Shown piece by piece: positions 1-6,649 of a stretch of DNA of 46,662 nt. A model generated the notes under the pieces. It was not told the origin of the DNA. It did not search any database and saw only the letters and a program-made list of their open reading frames with translations. The stretch's first letter is position 1. Every line of letters starts with the position of its first letter. A program made the position numbers and the translations under genes. Source of the stretch: Oscillospiraceae bacterium (lineage in GTDB: Bacteria; Bacillota; Clostridia; Oscillospirales; Oscillospiraceae); contig JAJQEJ010000003.1 of assembly GCA_021201735.1 (NCBI GenBank), forward strand, positions 1-46,662, read 5' to 3'.

Positions 1-285
1 ACCATCACCGGTGATCTCACGCTCTACGCGCAGTGGACGCCGGAGGTGACATACACTGTTATCTATGATGCCAACGGGGGTACCGGCGGACACACCGATG
101 ATCTTGTGGCGGGTACGGTCTATACCATACTGGACGAGGCCCAGTCGGGCGTATTTTTACTGTTTTTCGTTTTAGCATCATGGAATACCAGCCCGGACGG
201 CAGCGGTACAACGTATCTGCCCGGAGAGCAAATTATCATTGACCGCAATTTGGTACTCTATGCGCAGTGGGAATTTGAGGTTTAG
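1..285 (+). CDS. C-terminal end of a surface protein with InlB B-type (Listeria-Bacteroides) repeats, partial
   Basis: The reading frame is open from base 1 and ends at TAG 283-285, so only the C-terminal 94 residues of a longer gene are visible. The text TLYAQWTPEV, then YDANGG, then LVLYAQWEFEV is the typical signature of InlB B-repeats, beta-grasp modules found in large cell-surface proteins of Gram-positive bacteria. One whole repeat and the tail of another are present. A GTG at 46 could only mimic a start, because the repeat pattern continues upstream of it. No sortase motif or membrane anchor follows the last repeat, so anchoring must be decided further upstream or the protein is secreted. 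The family assignment is firm; the ligand is unknown. Confidence 0.8.
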   Translation, partial: TITGDLTLYAQWTPEVTYTVIYDANGGTGGHTDDLVAGTVYTILDEAQSGVFLLFFVLASWNTSPDGSGTTYLPGEQIIIDRNLVLYAQWEFEV

Positions 286-312
286 CGGCCCGGAAAAAAA
301 TGGGACGCATTG

Positions 313-353
313 TATCCTGCTTGCGAAGGAGGTTCTCCTGCGCAAGCAGGATA
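313..353. repeat. Perfect 13-bp inverted repeat, copy 1 of a dispersed hairpin family
   Basis: The arms TATCCTGCTTGCG (313-325) and its exact complement (341-353) enclose GGAGGTTCTCC, which itself folds. It lies between the convergent ends of the surface-protein gene and the small minus-strand gene, so it may act as a terminator in both directions. The layout resembles the hairpins at 15143-15190 and 25914-25937. Confidence 0.6.
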
Positions 354-363
354 GGATAAACGG

Positions 364-540
364 TCACTGTTTATGCGGTGGCTGTTTTTCCTTGTCTTGA
401 CGAAAATCTGCGATCTGGATTTCTGTGTCGTCGCTTTCAATATAGATTTCCTCTGCTTTCTGCAATACAGCGGTGAGGCGGTCGATGGTATTGGAAACTT
501 CATCGACAAGGGTTAGATACATCTTTTTATAGTCCGGCAT
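364..540 (-). CDS. Small DYKxMY-type hypothetical protein, copy A
   Basis: This encodes a 58-residue protein starting MPDYKKMYLTLVDEV. I chose the ATG at 540 because GAGGTG stands six bases upstream, exactly as in the two paralogues at 28517-28675 and 40455-40613; a longer in-frame start at 558 would lie before this site. All three begin M-x-DYK-x-MY, continue with a short helix-like stretch containing I/L-x-x-L and KA-x-x-x-E-E, and end in an acidic, low-complexity tail. There is no signal peptide or membrane segment. The gene is divergent from the XRE regulator at 634. I do not recognise a function; a partner or effector of the regulator is an inference from the repeated linkage. Confidence 0.75.
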   Translation of the reverse strand: MPDYKKMYLTLVDEVSNTIDRLTAVLQKAEEIYIESDDTEIQIADFRQDKEKQPPHKQ

Positions 541-558
541 GATAAGCACCTCAATCAT

Positions 559-607
559 ATTTTAGCGAAAAATTCGCTTAAAGTCAATAGCGATATATTC
601 GCTAAAT
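559..607. promoter_or_regulatory. Divergent promoter region with two TTTAGCGAA-type operators (module A)
   Basis: On the minus strand a sigma-A promoter reads TTGACT (582-587), a 17-base spacer and TAAAAT (559-564). Its spacer holds the inverted repeat TTTAGCGAA...TTCGCTTAAA (561-582). A second copy, TAGCGA...TCGCTA (588-604), sits where the plus-strand promoter of the regulator should be (TAAATT at 602-607). One site per promoter suggests that the XRE protein controls both genes. Confidence 0.65.
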
Positions 608-633
608 TAAAATGGGCAGTAGAGGTGGTTATA

Positions 634-846
634 ATGTATATCCGTATCAGGAATTTACGGGAAGACAAAGATATGACACAGACACAAATGGCCGAAATAC
701 TGAACTGCAGCCAGCGCATATACAGCAATTACGAATGCGGCGATGTAGATATCCCCACACCAATTCTGATCGGTATTGCCCAATTTCACCATGTCAGCAC
801 CGACTATTTGCTGGGGCTGACGGATGACCCAACGCCGCCAAAGTGA
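634..846 (+). CDS. XRE-family HTH transcriptional regulator, module A
   Basis: This is a 70-residue protein consisting of little more than one Cro/C1-type helix-turn-helix: MYIRIRNLREDKDMTQTQMA, then the recognition helix region NCSQRIYSNYECG, then the YLLGLTD ending typical of small XRE proteins. ATG 634 is preferred over GTG 625 because AGGTGG (623-628) stands just before it; the same GAGGTGGTT-NNA-ATG-TAT arrangement occurs at the paralogue at 28769. It likely binds the inverted repeats at 561-607 and represses itself and the divergent small gene. There is no separate ligand-binding domain, so any signal must act through another factor, possibly the small partner (inference). Confidence 0.85.
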   Translation: MYIRIRNLREDKDMTQTQMAEILNCSQRIYSNYECGDVDIPTPILIGIAQFHHVSTDYLLGLTDDPTPPK

Positions 847-952
847 GACTGTATTCACAGAACAAAACGCCGCCTTGACGGGTCTTTTTTCGTCAAGCTT
901 CGTTCAATGTCAATGCGTTATTTTTTATCTGTAAATACAGGTTCTAAGCCAT

Positions 953-974
953 AGCCTGCCGGTTCCGGCAGGCT
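953..974. terminator. Perfect 10-bp hairpin after module A
   Basis: AGCCTGCCGG and its complement are separated by TT and followed by AAAATTTT. A weaker hairpin, CTTGACG...CGTCAAG, lies at 874-897. A nearly identical stem (GCCTGCCG...CGGCAGGC) recurs at 6006-6027 after the SLOG gene. The 415 bases between 847 and 1261 hold no gene; they contain these hairpins, then an operator-like site, a promoter and a structured leader. Confidence 0.55.
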
Positions 975-1067
975 AAAATTTTGCAATATTTAATGTTATG
1001 AATTGCGTTTTGAAAGATGATCTTATTAGGCAATCGATCCGGCTTGTCAAAAATATAACAATAAAAC

Positions 1068-1081
1068 TTAACTATTGTTAA
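1068..1081. promoter_or_regulatory. Palindromic element TTAACTATTGTTAA upstream of the alcohol/aldehyde dehydrogenase operon
   Basis: TTAAC-TATT-GTTAA is a perfect 5+5 inverted repeat. The first 12 bases recur exactly at 16768-16779 upstream of the second aldehyde dehydrogenase gene, and nothing else in the window resembles it. It may be the site of a common regulator; no regulator gene adjoins either operon. Confidence 0.4.
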
Positions 1082-1095
1082 AATAAAGACGATTG

Positions 1096-1124
1096 TTGAC
1101 ACGAAAAAGAACGTGTGATAGTCT
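1096..1124 (+). promoter_or_regulatory. Sigma-A promoter for the alcohol/aldehyde dehydrogenase operon
   Basis: TTGACA (1096-1101), a 17-base spacer and TAGTCT (1119-1124). Transcription would start near 1131 and leave a 5' leader of about 130 bases before the ATG at 1262. Confidence 0.6.
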
Positions 1125-1135
1125 GAAACCAGAGC

Positions 1136-1239
1136 GAACAGGAGCTGGGCATGAAAATGCGAGACGGAAAAGTTGCATTTTCACCGAACCTGTTCAGGAC
1201 AAAAACGGCGTCCCCCATCGCTGACGATGGCGCGGACGC
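1136..1239 (+). other. Structured 5' leader of the dehydrogenase operon
   Basis: Two nested hairpins fill the leader. In the first, GAACAGG (1136-1142) pairs with CCTGTTC (1189-1195), and inside it TGAAAATGC (1152-1160) pairs with GCATTTTCA (1175-1183). In the second, GCGTCC (1208-1213) pairs with GGACGC (1234-1239), with CCATCG and CGATGG inside. No run of T follows, so it is not a simple terminator. I do not recognise it as a known riboswitch class. Confidence 0.45.
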
Positions 1240-1261
1240 AGAAAAATGGAGGTTTTAGATT

Positions 1262-2452
1262 ATGGCAGTCAATACAAAAAGCGAGATGCAGCAATATGTG
1301 CTGGGCCTACCCACACCCGACTTCCCGCAGTTTGTCTTTGGAAACGGATTTGTCAGTATGGCGGGGGAAAAAGCGAAGGAATTGGGCATGACCAGGGCGA
1401 TGCTGGTGACCGACAAGGGGGTTATGGGCGCCGGGTTACACACGCCTGTGCTGGAGAGCCTGCACGCCGCAGGGATTGAGACGGTGCTCTTTGACGGGGT
1501 GCTCCCCGACCCGCCGGATACGGTGGTCGACGCAGGCGGGCGGATGGCAGCGGCGGAGCATGTGGATGGGCTGGTCGCGCTCGGCGGCGGCAGCTCCATG
1601 GATACGGCCAAAGGCATCAACGTGCTGATGAACAACCCCGGCGAGGAAATCCGCGCATACTTTGTGCCCAACATGCCCGGCCCGAATTACCTCCCCTTCC
1701 TCACCATCCCCACGACGGCGGGCACCGGGGCGGAGTGTACCGGCAGCGGCGTCATTACAGATTCAAAAACCAAGCAGAAGATGGCGATTACAGCGAAACC
1801 GGCGGACTTTGCGATTATCGACCCGCAGCTCTATGCGGGCATGCCGGTGAAGCCGTCGATCTATTGCGCTTACGACGCGCTCGCCCATACCATGGATGCG
1901 ATCATCGCCAAATTCAAGGAGCCGTTTACGCGCGCGCTGGCGGAAAAGGCGGTCGGGCTGATCGCGTCCAGCCTCCCGAAAATGATTGAAAACCCACAGG
2001 ATCTGGACGCCAGAGGCGATTTGGCGTTTGCCGCGACGCTGGGCGGCGTCACCCTATGCGGGGTTGGGTGCCACCTCTCCCATGCCATTGGGCACAGCCT
2101 GGGCGCGGTGCTGCATATCCCGCACGGCCTCGGGTGCGGCGTCGCCATGCCGCAGCTGGTGGAGCTCTTTGCGCAGATTCTGCCTGAGGAGACGCGGGCG
2201 TTTGGCAAGTGCATGGGCTTTGACATCGCGCCGGATGCCGCCGGAACCGAGCTGGGTACGGCGATGAAGCGCCAGATGCTGGGCTTTATGAAGGCCACGG
2301 GGCTCCCCTCGCTCAAGGAGCAGGGCTTTACGCTCGAGCAGGTACTCGGCACGACGCCGCTGATGGTCACAGACATCACCCGCGTGTACTGGCCGGTGGA
2401 GCTGACCGAGGATGATTTCAAGCAGGTCATGCGGGATGCCTACGACCAATAA
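1262..2452 (+). CDS. Iron-containing alcohol dehydrogenase
   Basis: This is a 396-residue cytoplasmic NAD(P)-dependent alcohol dehydrogenase of the iron-activated (type III) family, the usual length. The nucleotide-binding motif GGGSSMDTAK lies near residue 110 and TTAGTGAE follows. The metal ligands are visible as D and H in CAYDALAHTMDAI and as two histidines in HAIGHSLGAVLHIPHG. ATG 1262 is preceded by GGAGG at 1248. The gene stands 32 bases before an aldehyde dehydrogenase, so the pair would interconvert an alcohol, its aldehyde and the acid. The substrate cannot be read from the sequence; the family covers butanol, 1,3-propanediol and lactaldehyde enzymes. Confidence 0.9.
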   Translation: MAVNTKSEMQQYVLGLPTPDFPQFVFGNGFVSMAGEKAKELGMTRAMLVTDKGVMGAGLHTPVLESLHAAGIETVLFDGVLPDPPDTVVDAGGRMAAAEHVDGLVALGGGSSMDTAKGINVLMNNPGEEIRAYFVPNMPGPNYLPFLTIPTTAGTGAECTGSGVITDSKTKQKMAITAKPADFAIIDPQLYAGMPVKPSIYCAYDALAHTMDAIIAKFKEPFTRALAEKAVGLIASSLPKMIENPQDLDARGDLAFAATLGGVTLCGVGCHLSHAIGHSLGAVLHIPHGLGCGVAMPQLVELFAQILPEETRAFGKCMGFDIAPDAAGTELGTAMKRQMLGFMKATGLPSLKEQGFTLEQVLGTTPLMVTDITRVYWPVELTEDDFKQVMRDAYDQ

Positions 2453-2484
2453 TACTTTATTTCAGTAGAAAGGACGACAGACAA

Positions 2485-3957
2485 ATGGGTACATATCAGG
2501 AGATGAAGAAAAGCGTGGACGCATACTATCCGCTCTACATCAACGGCAAATGGGTGGACGGCGAGCAGGACCGGCGCATGGATGTTTTTTGCCCGGCGAA
2601 CGGGGAAAAGCTCTCCACCATCGCGGTTGCGTCGGAGCGGGATGTAGACCGCGCCGTCCAGGCGGCGCAGGCGGCCTTTCCCGCGTGGGGGGCCACGCCC
2701 CTGCCGAAGCGGTACGAAATCATCATGAGTATCTACAGCCGCCTCAAGGAGCAGGTGGGGCATCTGGCCGCGGTGGAGTCGCTGGAGACAGGCCGCCCCG
2801 TGCGTGTTTCGCAGAGCTTTGTCAGTATGGGCGTGGAGTATTTCCCCTATTTCGCCGCGCTGCTGCGCACCAATGAGGACGGCATCAACAGCGAGACGCC
2901 GGGCGTCCACACCATGGTGATTCGTGAGCCCATCGGCGTGGTAGGCGCGGTCTATGCGTGGAACGTACCGCTTTTGCTCAATTTCTGGAAGCTTGCGCCG
3001 GCGCTCGCCGCGGGGGACTGCATTGTCCTCAAGCCGTCGAGCTATGCGCCGATTGGCTCGATGGAAGCGCTCAAGCTGATTGCCGATCTGCTGCCGCCCG
3101 GCGTACTGAATGTGGTCAACGGGAAGGGCGCGACAACGGGCCAATATGTGCTGGATCATCCCGGCATTGACAAGCTTTCCTTCACCGGCTCCACCGACGT
3201 CGGCGTCTCGGTGGGTCTGGCCGCGGCAAAGCGCATTATCCCCGCCACCCTGGAGCTGGGCGGGAAATCGGCCGGCATCTACTTTGCGGATATTCCAGAG
3301 GCGGATATGCCGAACGCCATACAGGCCATTGTCATGAACGCAATTGTGAACAGCGGGCAAATCTGCGCAATGCAGTCCCGCGTGCTGGTGGAGGAGCCGC
3401 TCTATGACAGGATGGTGGAGCAGGTGTCGGCGGCCCTCAATGGCATTCAAGTGGGCCCGCCCTGGCAGGAGGACGCAATGATGGGCTCGCTTGCCTATGA
3501 GGCACAGCTGAATAAGGCCCTTAGCTATATCGAAATTGGGCAAAAGGAGGGCGCGCGGCTGGTCACGGGCGGTAAGCGCCTCACAGACGGGGAACGCGCC
3601 AAGGGATACTTCATGGCCCCCACCGTGTTCGCGGATGTGCAGAACTCCATGCGCCTTGCGCAGGAGGAGATTTTTGGCCCGGTGCTCAGCTTTATCAGGT
3701 TTAACGGCGAGGAGGAGGCCATCCGCATTGCCAACGACAGCAAGTACGGCCTCTCCGGCGGCGTGTTTACCGGCGATCTCAAAAAGGGCCTGCGCGTCGC
3801 GCAGGCGGTGCGTACCGGCGAGATGAGCGTGAACGGGGCCCCGTCAAGAAGCATGGGCGGCGGCGCTTTTGGCGGATACAAAGCATCCGGCATCGGACGG
3901 GAAGGGTACCGGTCTACGCTCGATGCGTTCTGTCAGCTGAAAAGAATCTCTTTTTAA
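2485..3957 (+). CDS. NAD(P)-dependent aldehyde dehydrogenase
   Basis: This 490-residue protein is a complete member of the aldehyde dehydrogenase superfamily, oxidising an aldehyde to the acid. The oxyanion-hole Asn is in YAWNVPLLLNFW (about residue 160), the cofactor-binding Lys in VLKPSS, FTGSTDVG closes the Rossmann fold, the general base Glu is in LELGGKS (about 257) and the nucleophile Cys in NSGQICAMQSR (about 294). It follows the iron alcohol dehydrogenase with a short gap and its own site AAAGGACGAC, so both are probably one transcript ending at the hairpin at 3973. It belongs with the betaine/phenylacetaldehyde-type enzymes rather than CoA-acylating ones, but the substrate is unknown. 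Confidence 0.92.
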   Translation: MGTYQEMKKSVDAYYPLYINGKWVDGEQDRRMDVFCPANGEKLSTIAVASERDVDRAVQAAQAAFPAWGATPLPKRYEIIMSIYSRLKEQVGHLAAVESLETGRPVRVSQSFVSMGVEYFPYFAALLRTNEDGINSETPGVHTMVIREPIGVVGAVYAWNVPLLLNFWKLAPALAAGDCIVLKPSSYAPIGSMEALKLIADLLPPGVLNVVNGKGATTGQYVLDHPGIDKLSFTGSTDVGVSVGLAAAKRIIPATLELGGKSAGIYFADIPEADMPNAIQAIVMNAIVNSGQICAMQSRVLVEEPLYDRMVEQVSAALNGIQVGPPWQEDAMMGSLAYEAQLNKALSYIEIGQKEGARLVTGGKRLTDGERAKGYFMAPTVFADVQNSMRLAQEEIFGPVLSFIRFNGEEEAIRIANDSKYGLSGGVFTGDLKKGLRVAQAVRTGEMSVNGAPSRSMGGGAFGGYKASGIGREGYRSTLDAFCQLKRISF

Positions 3958-3972
3958 TCGGAGAAGAAGAAT

Positions 3973-4008
3973 GGGCGCGTTGCAGAAAGTAAAATCTGCA
4001 ACGCGCCC
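3973..4008 (+). terminator. Terminator hairpin of the dehydrogenase operon
   Basis: GGGCGCGTTGCAGA (3973-3986) pairs perfectly with TCTGCAACGCGCCC (3995-4008) across AAGTAAAA, followed by TTGTTT. Read on the other strand, the livM terminator at 6912-6946 has almost the same sequence, including the loop. Confidence 0.8.
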
Positions 4009-4051
4009 TTGTTTGGGCAAAAACCTGGGAGCCGAAACTGCGGCGAGCCGC

Positions 4052-4291
4052 CTATGGGGCCAGTTCAGTCTTTTTCTCCTTCTCCGCTTTTTTGCGCAGA
4101 TAGTATCCAATCCATTCCAGCGCAACACTCACCGCGCCTAAGATAAGCCCGATGGTGAAACACCTGCGGCCAATACCGCTCAAGGATACCGTCCATCCTA
4201 TAAACGAATTCCCTGTGGTATCAACGGCACACGTTGAGAACATGATAGAACCGGCGATGATCATTGCGAAACTGTAAATACTTAACCGCAT
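4052..4291 (-). CDS. Small membrane protein of unknown function
   Basis: This is a 79-residue hypothetical protein with two likely membrane segments: IYSFAMIIAGSIMFSTCAV near the N-terminus, and FTIGLILGAVSVALEWIGYYL near the C-terminus, followed by a Lys/Glu-rich tail (RKKAEKEKKTE). GGAAAGGA lies about 11 bases before the ATG. It is the last of a run of minus-strand genes in an AT-richer patch that also holds two exported proteins. I recognise no family. The clear hydrophobic pattern supports a real gene, but the weak context leaves doubt. Confidence 0.55.
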   Translation of the reverse strand: MRLSIYSFAMIIAGSIMFSTCAVDTTGNSFIGWTVSLSGIGRRCFTIGLILGAVSVALEWIGYYLRKKAEKEKKTELAP

Positions 4292-4390
4292 GCTTATACT
4301 ACATCCTTTCCGTCAACACTGGTCAGGCCCATGATGACAGTACTATCACATAGAAGCAGATGATGACGCTGCGCCGCGGCACCGGCAACA

Positions 4391-5267
4391 TTAAGATGGC
4401 GACGGGTCGTCAGTACGTGGTACCCAAAGGAAGGTGAACTCCTCACTGCCTGTTACGGTAAAGGCCACCGGATGCGCTCCGTAAATGTATAATTGATCTT
4501 CTTCTCCCTGCGAGACTGTCATCAGTGCGTAGCCATGAAAAGAACTTTCCTCATAGTTCACCCAATAAACACGCCCAAACGCGTCGGTTTCCCCTATAAC
4601 AAGCTGCCGTGGTTCCGGCCTGTGATCATCATCGGGAAACACAGTGATCCATAAGTCGCTGACAGGGTTGCCGTCGGCATCCAAAAAAGTGAGCGTTACC
4701 TTGTCCTCGGTCGCCAAGTCCAGCTCCTGTGGGGTGGGATACTCCCAGACAAAGGTAAATTTGTTTTCTCCGCCCTTGGTCACCGTAATGGGGAAGGTCA
4801 TCTGGTTGCGCTGGGAAACACATTCATAATCCAGTTGCTTGCGGTCGGTGAGAATGACATTATACTGCGCGGGGTGTACCTCGCGTGTGACAGAGCCGGT
4901 TGATGGCGTGGTCAGGGCGTCTCCCGGGGGATAAGGGCCCTTCTCTCCTCCGGTATACTCCAAATTGACGCACAGATTTCCAACGGGCTGCCCATCCCCG
5001 TCTACAACTGTGATATAAATGCGCTCCTTATACTGGCTGGCCTGATATGCAGGGTCGTTCGGATCAATCGCAAGGCTATTTTCGCCAGGACTTCCAATGA
5101 GATTACGCTCCCCCCCCTGTATCGTATCCGCTGTCTGATGCCAATTGCATGGTCGTATTTTCCGTTGGAAGCACTTCCGTTGTTTCGTCACTTGCGCAGG
5201 ACGTGATGCAGAGGGCTAATATGGGTAAGGCCACAATAAGACCGATGCGGGGGAAATATGGTTTCAT
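4391..5267 (-). CDS. Exported lipoprotein with two Ig-like/carboxypeptidase-regulatory-like domains, frameshifted in a G8 run
   Basis: The gene begins at ATG 5267 with a lipoprotein signal: MKPYFPRIG, a hydrophobic core, then LALCITSC, whose Cys would be lipidated. After about 50 residues this frame runs into eight G in a row (5110-5117 on the plus strand) and stops a few codons later at GGA-GCG-TAA. One fewer G would join it to the downstream frame, which continues ERNLIGSPGENS and runs to the stop at 4391. That frame carries two similar beta-domains, YITVVDGDGQPVGNL and LTFLDADGNPVSDLW, typical of carboxypeptidase-regulatory-like folds. The break may be phase variation, a decayed gene or a base-call error. 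Its ligand is unknown. Confidence 0.7.
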
Positions 5268-5304
5268 TCCTGTGTTCCTTCCTTTCCTTTTTATATAAGA
5301 ATGA

Positions 5305-5658
5305 CTATTCTCTGAATGAGTCAAGCAGATTATACAGGCCCAATGTCATTCTTGTCGCTATATTTTTTTCAGGTACGCTTTTGCCGTCGTTTACGTCGGG
5401 TTCCTCGACAGTGGCATTGTCGCCGACCATGTCGGCCTCCTCTGATACATTCTCGTCAGGCGTGACCGGGCCGTTGTCTTCGTCCGTTTCGGCTGCGCCA
5501 TTGTCATCTGGCGCAGTGTCCGCGCCGGTCGGTTCAGTGGACTCGGTCATGCTTTCTGTTTCAACTGCGCGCTCCTGTTCTGCATCTGTTGGCTCGTAAT
5601 CGGCGTAGACGGGGAACATGGATAGTATGATTGCACACCCAACGAGCAGACCGCCCAT
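5305..5658 (-). CDS. Secreted acidic low-complexity protein, start interrupted by an A7 run
   Basis: From ATG 5658 the protein has 117 residues: a hydrophobic segment (LLVGCAIILSMFPVYA) that looks like a signal peptide, then a tail rich in Glu, Asp, Thr and Pro. Only a poor ribosome site precedes this ATG. A much better start lies at 5681, behind GGGAGG, and encodes MKKGMAKK, a classical basic n-region, but it is one base out of frame because of seven A (5658-5664 on the plus strand). Eight A would give a perfect Sec signal peptide. It is 37 bases upstream of the lipoprotein gene and probably in one operon with it. I recognise no function. Confidence 0.55.
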   Translation of the reverse strand: MGGLLVGCAIILSMFPVYADYEPTDAEQERAVETESMTESTEPTGADTAPDDNGAAETDEDNGPVTPDENVSEEADMVGDNATVEEPDVNDGKSVPEKNIATRMTLGLYNLLDSFRE

Positions 5659-5730
5659 TTTTTTGCCATCCCTTTTTTCATTTGCAAATTACCTCCCTGA
5701 ATAAAATCAACCTCGTTTCCATCTCTCTCT

Positions 5731-5760
5731 ATAATAAACAGCCGGGTGACTGGAAAACAA
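5731..5760 (-). promoter_or_regulatory. Promoter for the acidic secreted protein and lipoprotein genes
   Basis: On the minus strand TTGTTT (5755-5760), an 18-base spacer and TATTAT (5731-5736). The -35 box overlaps the T-tract of the terminator at 5759-5787. Confidence 0.45.
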
Positions 5761-5787
5761 AAAAACCCCGCATCAAAAAGACGCGGG
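5759..5787 (-). terminator. Rho-independent terminator, minus strand, without a clear upstream gene
   Basis: On the minus strand CCCGCGTC...GATGCGGG with a TTTTT loop is followed by seven T. The stretch upstream of it (5788-5945) contains stable small stems such as CCGCAGAAATGCGG with a GAAA loop, and no convincing reading frame. It may therefore end a small RNA transcribed between here and about 5945. Confidence 0.6.
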
Positions 5788-6005
5788 TATTCCACCTGCA
5801 CAAAATGGATTCCAGCAATCTTCTTTACAAAATAAGGAAGGCTGCCGCATTTCTGCGGAAACCCCGGGGCGGTCAAACCGTCCGGCGCAACAAGCATGGG
5901 CACTGCCTTTAGCCAGGATGCGCTCGAAGATTCGCATTTTATTTTTATGTAATTTACAATTTGATGATACAGACAACATAACATGAATGTGAATATATGT
6001 AAATA

Positions 6006-6027
6006 GCCTGCCGTTTTTCCGGCAGGC
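6006..6027 (-). terminator. Hairpin after the SLOG gene
   Basis: GCCTGCCG...CGGCAGGC, 44 bases beyond the stop of the SLOG gene. The T-tract on the minus strand is weak (TATTTA). The stem matches the hairpin at 953-974. Confidence 0.5.
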
Positions 6028-6071
6028 CATTGCTTATTACTGCGGCTTTCGGCGGCGAATAAACCTATAAA

Positions 6072-6542
6072 TCATGTCGCTACATTGATCACCTCTAATC
6101 CCTTTGTATACGCATAGCGAACGGTTTGCCCTGTCCCACTTTTTTCATACAGCAAAGCGCAGATGCAATAAGATGAATGTTCAACCATGTACTGATTTCG
6201 CTTCTTCATGCAAAATGGCGTATATGCCTCTGAAACATACTGCACTTCATCGGCTTCTTTCAGCAAATCGTAATATAGCTTTTGTTGGTCTGTCGGCCAT
6301 AACTCCGCCTGATTTTTGCAGGGCAACGCAAAAATCAGGCGGATATTTTTCGCAATCTTCATTTTATCTACAATGAGTGCCGCAGCAATCAAATCAAATC
6401 CCATTGCCCCGCCGGAAATAAAATCTGTCACGCCTATGGCGATCAGATGATCAATTTCATGTTCAAGTTTGAGCAGGATTGGTTGAACTTGATTTGCGGG
6501 TAATTTTCGGTGGCCGGTAAAGCAACAAGTATTGGAATTCAT
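6072..6542 (-). CDS. SLOG-family (DUF1273/YpsA-like) protein
   Basis: This 156-residue protein has the marks of the SLOG Rossmann-like superfamily: CCFTGHRKLP at the start and FISGGAMGFDLIAA around residue 45, the glycine-rich loop that binds a nucleotide or related ligand, with an extra helix-strand unit (LIFALPCKNQAELW). The ATG at 6542 follows AAGGAG. It is divergent from an XRE regulator, with a 24-bp palindrome between them. SLOG proteins occur as ligand sensors in conflict and defence systems and as free-standing YpsA-type proteins. No effector gene adjoins it here, so a sensing role is only suggested by family. Confidence 0.85.
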   Translation of the reverse strand: MNSNTCCFTGHRKLPANQVQPILLKLEHEIDHLIAIGVTDFISGGAMGFDLIAAALIVDKMKIAKNIRLIFALPCKNQAELWPTDQQKLYYDLLKEADEVQYVSEAYTPFCMKKRNQYMVEHSSYCICALLYEKSGTGQTVRYAYTKGLEVINVAT

Positions 6543-6554
6543 GTCATCACTCCT

Positions 6555-6578
6555 TATTAGGCTATATATAGCCTAATA
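6555..6578. promoter_or_regulatory. Perfect 24-bp palindromic operator between the SLOG gene and its XRE regulator
   Basis: TATTAGGCTATA is followed directly by its exact complement, giving full twofold symmetry; an extra half site ATAGCCT lies at 6588-6594. It begins 13 bases upstream of the SLOG start codon, just before its ribosome site, and would be covered by a dimeric regulator, most likely the adjacent XRE protein. Confidence 0.7.
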
Positions 6579-6649
6579 GTAGCATGGATAGCCTGTTGTT
6601 GCAAGAGATCTCATGTATTCTTGTAAAAAATAGTGATGGAGATGATGAA

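Noticed and set aside
364..846. Classical toxin-antitoxin system for module A
   Set aside because: Toxin and antitoxin genes are normally co-directional and overlapping; here the genes are divergent with separate promoters and neither protein resembles a known toxin. The idea is not excluded but is not supported.
5773..6030. Small minus-strand open frames (85 and 145 residues) between the secreted-protein and SLOG genes
   Set aside because: No ribosome site, no recognisable protein character, and a terminator and stable stems lie within them; an RNA is more plausible.
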